A stretch of DNA of 64,000 nucleotides from contig NZ_CP046973.1 in assembly GCF_009792235.1 (NCBI RefSeq), positions 1,054,001 through 1,118,000 of the forward strand, read 5' to 3'. Position numbers and translations under genes: made by a program. The notes below the pieces were generated by a model that was not told the DNA's origin, did no database searches, and saw only the letters and a list, made by a program, of their open reading frames with translations. How positions within the stretch are numbered: position 1 is the stretch's first letter; each line of letters starts with the position of its first letter. Source of the DNA: Microcystis aeruginosa FD4 (GTDB lineage: Bacteria; Cyanobacteriota; Cyanobacteriia; Cyanobacteriales; Microcystaceae). Of the stretch, positions 59,261 to 64,000 are shown one piece after another.

Positions 59261-59370
59261 CGTATTTTAACCTCTTATCCTTAGATTAGCTGAATCTCCC
59301 CCAATCCTTTTACTGTTGCCTCTTGCCTAATCTCAACAAGCAATTTAAATGCGCGGGCAGCTTAATTAAT

Positions 59371-60297
59371 TTATTCAGAGAGGAATCGTCGGATTAAATC
59401 TTCCCGTGAAGACTCCAATAATAAACGACTAGACTCCATCGGTGATAACTTGAGCAAATCATCAATAACTTTTATCAAAGACTCATCCAATTCTCCAAAC
59501 CTCACTTGCATTAAATTTTCAATAATTTGTCGTTGTCCTTGTTGAAGTCCTTGTTGAAGTCCTTGTTGAAGTCCTTCCCGTTTGGTCGCCTCTTTCCACT
59601 CTAAATAAGATTGAGATAAAGCCATAAATACCTCCCTATCTTCTGATTCTAAAAGATTGTTAACTTCAACACTCACACGCCAACTAATCAATAATTCCAT
59701 GACATTTTGACGGAAGGAATCGCCAGAAGGCAACTCAAGCAACTCTCTCACCGCTTGGCTTTGGGTTTTCCCCCGTCCCAACAATCTTAACAGTAAAGTG
59801 TCCGGGGTAATAGGTAACTGATTAATCGCTATAATTGCCGTTCGGTGAGAGGGAGATAAAAAGTAAATCCCTTCTGTCCAGTTTTCTAGTTCTAATTTAG
59901 CATCAAAACCCTCTAGGATGTGCAAACTAATAGAAGTAGCCAAAATCCACAATTTAGGTAGGTTATCCTCGTTTAACTCAGTTTTTTCCCGTTTCCCTTT
60001 CCGTTGAAGTTCAGCGAAAATCGAAAACAGTTTTAAGATACAGTTGCGAATTTCCGTTCGATTGGGAGCATGGCGAAAAGGCTCAAGCAAAGTGCTTGTT
60101 GTCACCATTTGCCCTAAAAGACCCAAAGATTGAGCATTTCCCCCTGTATTAGGGTGAGGAGAGAAGAAAATATCCACCTGACGCGTTTCATCCGCCACTT
60201 CCTTGCTAACTTCCACCCTTCCCAGAGGAGAAAGCAATTCTTCTAGGTATTGTTTGGCAAATTGGTCGTGAGGTTGTCGAGTCATGTCTTCAATCAC
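59371..60297 (-). CDS. DUF4351/Rpn-like PD-(D/E)XK protein
   Basis: The 308-residue product starts with a nuclease-like block (DQFAKQYLEELLSPLGRVEVSKEV, DETRQVDIFFSPH) and ends in a DUF4351-like region (SYLEWKEATKREGLQQG, QIIENLMQVRFGELDESLIKVIDDL, LSREDLIRRFL). The tandem GLQQG repeat is short and slippage-prone. Proteins of this kind are abundant in cyanobacteria and linked to recombination or transposition; not proven. It overlaps the following RuvC-like relic by 4 bases. Confidence 0.82.
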   Translation of the reverse strand: MIEDMTRQPHDQFAKQYLEELLSPLGRVEVSKEVADETRQVDIFFSPHPNTGGNAQSLGLLGQMVTTSTLLEPFRHAPNRTEIRNCILKLFSIFAELQRKGKREKTELNEDNLPKLWILATSISLHILEGFDAKLELENWTEGIYFLSPSHRTAIIAINQLPITPDTLLLRLLGRGKTQSQAVRELLELPSGDSFRQNVMELLISWRVSVEVNNLLESEDREVFMALSQSYLEWKEATKREGLQQGLQQGLQQGQRQIIENLMQVRFGELDESLIKVIDDLLKLSPMESSRLLLESSREDLIRRFLSE

Positions 60298-61381
60298 TTT
60301 ACCAAATTGTCCGTTAAAAGCTGATACAAAAGTCTAGTCTCGTAAAACAGCAAGCGACACAGTCCATCCTTACCCAGTGCCTTAAAGCTGGGTAATTCTT
60401 TCCTTTTTTCGATTCTTTGACCATTTTCGTGGTCGTAATAGAGATGAATCCGGGGATTAAGCCAAGAATGCTTAAGCTTGCCAATAATCTCGGTTTTAGC
60501 TGGCTTATCTGGGCAAATAGTCACTAGCGCGTGAGCATACAAGTGAGAACGCATCAAGTCGGAACCCTTCCAAGACTTTTTCACCTTGTCTTGTTTTGCT
60601 GAGGTATCCCCTGAAATTTGATAGGAATACCCTAAGCCTAGATAGGGTTTGCTGAATAAAGCTAAAAACCTTGTTGGGTAAGACTTTTAGACCTTTTGGA
60701 ACTTAAAAAGTACTGGATATGGGAGTGATCGGGGGGAAATTTAGGCACTTTTTCCCTGAAAATTAGGTAATTGGCCACCTCAAAACTGGTAAAACCCCAC
60801 ACCCCACACCCCACACCCCACACCCTGCCACCACCGAAAAACTTTTTGCCGCAAACCCTGGATAAGCCTGAAACTTTCTCAAACTAATATCGTGATCACC
60901 TCTAAAATAAGGTTTCCCACGAGTCATAGTCATAGTTGTTTAAAATCGGAGGATTACCCAGATCATCTAGTCCCGATTTGTCAAAATAAGTTAAGGCAAT
61001 AGTTAAAGCGTCTAGATAGTCATCTTTGTTTTTAATCTTAAAATAGTGCTGACGATTTATCTTAGTTTGCTGATGAGAAATCCAGTAAATATCTAAACCT
61101 AGCTTCTTAGCACAATTAACCCAAAAACTAGCGTACCAATACCCAGTAGGCTCTAAAACAATCGCATCAGCTTCTAGGGATTTAATAATCTCGATCGCTT
61201 CGGCATTGCATTCGAGCTTATAGGCTATCTCGTTAAGTTGAATATTTCCCTTAAGTCGAGGATATCCTTTAGCCGGTTCCTTAATGCTTTTCGAGAATTG
61301 CAAAGGTGAAACCGGCGGAAATTCGCACAACAAAACCACGATAGCCCAATTACGGCTAACGTCTATCCCTAATATTTTCAT
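60294..61381 (-). pseudogene. RuvC/IS110-like protein interrupted by a MITE
   Basis: The 5' part (60902-61381) begins MKILGIDVSRNWAIVVLL, with Asp6, VLEPTGYWYASFW and KNKDDYLDALTIAL, an RNase-H/RuvC-type D-E-D set resembling IS110 transposases. Near 60905 a frameshift leads to KPYFRGDHDISLRKFQAY; 214 bp of MITE follow; then LGLGYSYQISGDTSAKQDK joins KVKKSWKGSDLMRSHLYAHALV and the stop at 60294. Removing the MITE and one target copy reconnects the frame on paper, apart from the shift near 60905. Confidence 0.7.
60645..60858. mobile_element. MITE family A, copy 3 (in RuvC-like gene)
   Basis: 214 bp, ends GGGTTTGCTG and CGGCAAACCC; flanks TAGATA (60639-60644) and TGGATA (60859-60864), five of six bases equal. 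Inner sequence shows AAAAACCTTGTTGGG, GGGAGTGATCGGGGGG, TTTTTCCCTGAAAATTAGG and a CCCCACA minisatellite. It is inside the RuvC-like relic. Confidence 0.9.
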
Positions 61382-61596
61382 CGGTTATAATGGGAGTGAA
61401 TTGAGTTTAAAAAGAATTAGCCTTACGATACTCCCGTATCCCGTACTTCATCCTGGAACATCTAACTTATGCAATGAGTATTAATGCTTATAGCCGTCAA
61501 AAACTAGAACATCTTCAACTTGATCACAAAGAGAAATGAGATTATAATAGTTATAACTGGCAATTCAGAATATAGCTCGATGGGAGGAATAATGCA

Positions 61597-62400
61597 ATGT
61601 TATCAGAAAATGAAAAAAGAATTCAAGAGTTATCCCGAGAGTTGGGAGCGTGTCTCTATGAGCAATCCCAAATTAAGAAATTTAATAACTTGGGAGAAAT
61701 AGAGGAGACGGTCAGAGATTTAATGATTGGTGTATGTTAACCCAGAAATCGGTATTTTTTTATCAAAACAAGTACAGAAGAAACCGCCGGTCGGACGAGA
61801 AAAGTGAAAAGTATTTTGGGGGAATTACCAATTACAGAAAAACAAGCGAAGAAGTTAGAAGTAAAGCCTCGGACTCAGATGAGTCCAATGTTAGAGAAGA
61901 ACTGTTTGCTATTAAGTGGCGATGAATCCTATGAGAAATCAGCCCAGAAAATCAAATCATTGACAGGAATTGCTGTTTCTCACAGTACCCAACAACGCCT
62001 CGTACATCGCTATCATTTTGAAGAATTACCGTCTAACCTAGAAGTCGAAGTCGAAGAAATGAGCATAGATGGCGGTAAGGTACGACTAAGAACTGACAAG
62101 GGAAAAGCCTTAATTTGGCGTGATTATAAAGCAGTGAGTTTTCATCAACTGGGGGTAGCGGCTTTTTTTCAAGATAACTCAGCTTGATTAGATTTGGTTA
62201 ATTCTCAAGTTTTGGCCAAGCCTTTAATTTGTTGAGGAGATGGACATGATGGTATCTGGAATTTATTTCGTGAGATAGGAGAGAAACAGGAAAGAATTGA
62301 AATTTTGGACTGGTATCATTTAATCGAAAACCTCTATAAAGTTGGGGGGTCATTCCAGCGAATTGAGGAGGTAAAATGTTTTCTATAGAAGGGGGAAGTG
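61597..62400 (+). pseudogene. ISKra4-family transposase, frameshifted relic
   Basis: Pieces in different frames: MLSENEKRIQELSRELGACLYE; GELPITEKQAKKLEVKPRTQ; NCLLLSGDESYEKSAQKIKS; the family block EEMSIDGGKVRLRTDKGKA; then LDWYHLIENLYKVGG. Stops and at least two shifts separate them; the end is lost after about 62400. The region to 62635 shows scattered fragments only, such as SSIDFLGRLDGDAF near 62450. Confidence 0.7.
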
Positions 62401-62635
62401 GCCCTCTTCATCCGTCATACTACTTGAGTACATTTAGCTGACTCCTCCATTGATTTTTTGGGACGACTAGACGGTGACGCATTCACAAAACGGGGTTCAG
62501 ACTAAAGTATTGCCGCTCGCGCAGGCTAGAGACTCTCTCCCCTGAAACCTATAATGGACAAGGTTTTCGCGTCCCCCTCTCAGCTGACATCTACATTATA
62601 AAAGATACCAAATGGATTCTATAAATAGCGAAGAT

Positions 62636-62995
62636 TTAAAAGGGAATCCAATCAACTCGGTCAATCCATTCTTCTGCTTCAGATGCTTCCCAAATCAGAT
62701 ATAATTCTTCTACCCAGATTTCTAAATTAGCACTGGGGCGCAACCAGAGTAAACCCCAAATATGTCCCCCCTTATCCCAATGGTTTTTGAGGTGTCCAGG
62801 CATACTGCGACGATTATTGGTAACTAATAACCGTTGAAATGACGCAACATAATCTAGGATTTCTGGGTCTAAAGTTCCTAGGAGTGGTGCATCGGGTTCA
62901 CCTACTCGCAAAATATCGAGATTAGGATTCAATCGTAACAGAGATATTTTGAGGTCTGGGGATAAGTTTTCATCTAACAAAAACCGGATTCTCAT
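62636..62995 (-). CDS. DUF5615 PIN-like toxin
   Basis: From ATG 62995 the 119-residue product starts MRIRFLLDENLSPDLKISLL, has ILDYVASFQRLLVTNNRRSM and fits DUF5615, a PIN-like fold whose DEN motif provides acidic residues. It follows the DUF433 gene with a 4-base overlap (ATGA). The two form a type II TA-like module in many cyanobacteria. Confidence 0.85.
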   Translation of the reverse strand: MRIRFLLDENLSPDLKISLLRLNPNLDILRVGEPDAPLLGTLDPEILDYVASFQRLLVTNNRRSMPGHLKNHWDKGGHIWGLLWLRPSANLEIWVEELYLIWEASEAEEWIDRVDWIPF

Positions 62996-63327
62996 GCGGG
63001 GTTTAGTTCTTGCGGTTTCCGTTTTAGTTTCAGTTGTCTTAGGCGTTGAATCAGTGGCGATGGCTCGGTATTTAACCACTGTTGGTATTGTTCTTCCTGC
63101 CAGTCATGGAGGTGCTGAAGATAAGCATCTATCTGGGGCTTATTTTGGTAGTAATAGGTGAGAGTAGCGTAAATTTTCTCTAGGTTTAAGCTCGGTAACT
63201 CTTGGAGAATCTGCGGGGAAGTATAACCTTTTAAATGGTAGTTGATGACATCCTCAATCCCAATGCGATGTCCTTTAATGCGGATGTCATCTGGCTCAAA
63301 AACTTCAAAGTATTCTTCTAGTTGCAT
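62992..63327 (-). CDS. DUF433 antitoxin-like protein
   Basis: From ATG 63327 the 111-residue product begins MQLEEYFEVFEPDDIRIKGHRIG (split here; residues 1-23) and has IEDVINYHLKGYTSPQILQELP, the DUF433 helix-turn-helix core, and a C-terminal tail that reads into the toxin start. It probably binds DNA and represses the pair. An in-frame ATG at 63366 would add a short leader that I do not favour. Confidence 0.85.
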   Translation of the reverse strand: MQLEEYFEVFEPDDIRIKGHRIGIEDVINYHLKGYTSPQILQELPSLNLEKIYATLTYYYQNKPQIDAYLQHLHDWQEEQYQQWLNTEPSPLIQRLRQLKLKRKPQELNPA

Positions 63328-63369
63328 GGTTTTCTTGGAGCAAACTTTCTGCTTTAATTGTAGCACTGC

Positions 63370-63435
63370 TACCAGTTATCAGTGATCAGCCTGGCTCTTT
63401 GATAACTGTTCGCTGTTCACTGATAACTGAAAAGG
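63370..63435. repeat. TGATAACTG repeat cluster
   Basis: CCAGTTATCAGTGATCAG and TGATAACTGTTCGCTGTTCACTGATAACTGA face each other and can pair. They are members of the dispersed CAGTTATCAGT family seen at 482, 1833, 40605 and elsewhere. The region to 63653 shows no gene. Confidence 0.7.
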
Positions 63436-63653
63436 CGTTTCTACTTCCAGTGACGAAGCGAAAGAAAGGCTGCCTTACCCGTGACATAGCTCCCCGTCCT
63501 CAAGAAATAGTATCATCTGTTGTCAATGCCAAAACTTCCCGATGAGCAAGGATTCTCTGTTTGTTCCCCTCTAATATCAGCCAAACTTATCGTTTCACGT
63601 AAGGATTCAGGTCAGGGGATTGACAAAAACAGAAAAAAGTGTAGATTGAGAGG

Positions 63654-63773
63654 ATGAAGCAAAAAGAACCGCCTCCGCTACTAGACAGGGAAAGCCTGAA
63701 AAAACTGACACCAGAACAACTGGTGGAGATGGTGCTGAAATTACAGGAGTTAGTAGTAGTCTGTCAAGTTTGA
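63654..63773 (+). pseudogene. IS66/ISNCY-type transposase leader, cut by IS630
   Basis: From ATG 63654: KQKEPPPLLDRESLKKLTPEQ, then LVEMVLKLQELVVVCQV and TGA. This is the typical beginning of an IS66-like transposase, ended after 39 residues by the end of the next element (CTGTCAAGTTTGAATTG). Confidence 0.55.
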
Positions 63774-64000
63774 ATTGAGGGATAGAGTTTTTTTAACTTA
63801 ATACGAGCATCAGCAGTAGTAAATCTCCAGTCAACTGAATTTGACTTTTCATTTCGATTTTCTTCCCATGCCTTAATTTCTTGTTTTAAACTATCCATGT
63901 CTGGGATACGACGATCGAGACATTGACGATTCAAAACGCTCAACTCAATTTCTGCCATATTTAACCAGCTGCCATGTTTGGGAGTGTAATGAAATTCGAG
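63764..64000 (-). CDS. IS630-type transposase, C-terminal part (cut by window edge)
   Basis: Reading leftward from the window edge: LEFHYTPKHGSWLNMAEIELS is the last DDE block of IS630-like transposases, followed by VLNRQCLDRRIPDMDSL and KQEIKAWEENRNE. The frame is open to the window end, so the gene continues outside. Its stop is at 63764 near the element end. Confidence 0.85.
   Translation of the reverse strand, partial: LEFHYTPKHGSWLNMAEIELSVLNRQCLDRRIPDMDSLKQEIKAWEENRNEKSNSVDWRFTTADARIKLKKLYPSIQT

Overview
This window looks like a chromosomal segment of a unicellular bloom-forming cyanobacterium, most likely Microcystis aeruginosa or a close relative. That is inference from content: chlP, psbA, psbQ, a one-helix high-light-inducible protein, CrtO ketolase, class III PHA synthase, frequent GCGATCGC (HIP1) octamers, and a very heavy load of transposons, MITEs, minisatellites and small toxin-antitoxin genes. 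No rRNA, tRNA or CRISPR array was recognised.

Region 1 (1-16 kb) is mostly core: the serA 3' end, prmA, moaE, a B12-binding radical SAM enzyme, a small Hli protein, queA, a LOG-family gene, a TPR protein, a phytase-like lipoprotein, a LabA-like NYN protein, a rhodanese, a partner-switching set (HATPase anti-sigma-type kinase, receiver-PP2C phosphatase, STAS protein) and crtO. Region 2 (16-20 kb) is mobile: a TnpB element with a nonsense codon, a hicA remnant, and an ISL3 relic that itself carries a MITE. Region 3 (19.6-34 kb) holds scpA, pdxH, two glycosyltransferase-like genes, a sulfotransferase-like gene, a three-Cys-motif (DUF5131)/TcmP pair, chlP, and a pha cluster in the order phaA-phaB-(BrnT/BrnA-like pair)-phaE-phaC on the minus strand.

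Region 4 (34-46.5 kb) has an NDH-2-like flavoprotein, an unrecognised coiled-coil membrane protein, DUF2442/DUF4160, a NERD-domain gene cut by a MITE, a PIN toxin pair, psbQ, a [2Fe-2S] ferredoxin, coaBC, a DUF1517 protein, a sugar epimerase and a SpoIID/LytB-like protein. Region 5 (46.5-64 kb) is accessory: three transposons (two TnpB-only, one ISAs1), a truncated psbA with an intact HLR1-type promoter, several TA modules (many broken), a STAND NTPase, a HAF-repeat PEP-CTERM protein, DUF29 and DUF4351 proteins, an ISKra4 relic, a DUF433/DUF5615 pair and an IS630 end.

The most unusual signal is about 850 bp (48746-49596) that is almost devoid of C on the plus strand (about 12 C by hand count). 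It lies exactly between a truncated psbA and a truncated antitoxin; it is either an assembly or sequencing artefact or a very strange DNA tract. Second is a MITE family with three copies, 10-bp GGGTTTGCTG-type ends, 6-bp target duplications and a CACCCTA-type minisatellite inside; two copies disrupt genes whose reading frames reconnect on paper when the MITE is removed.
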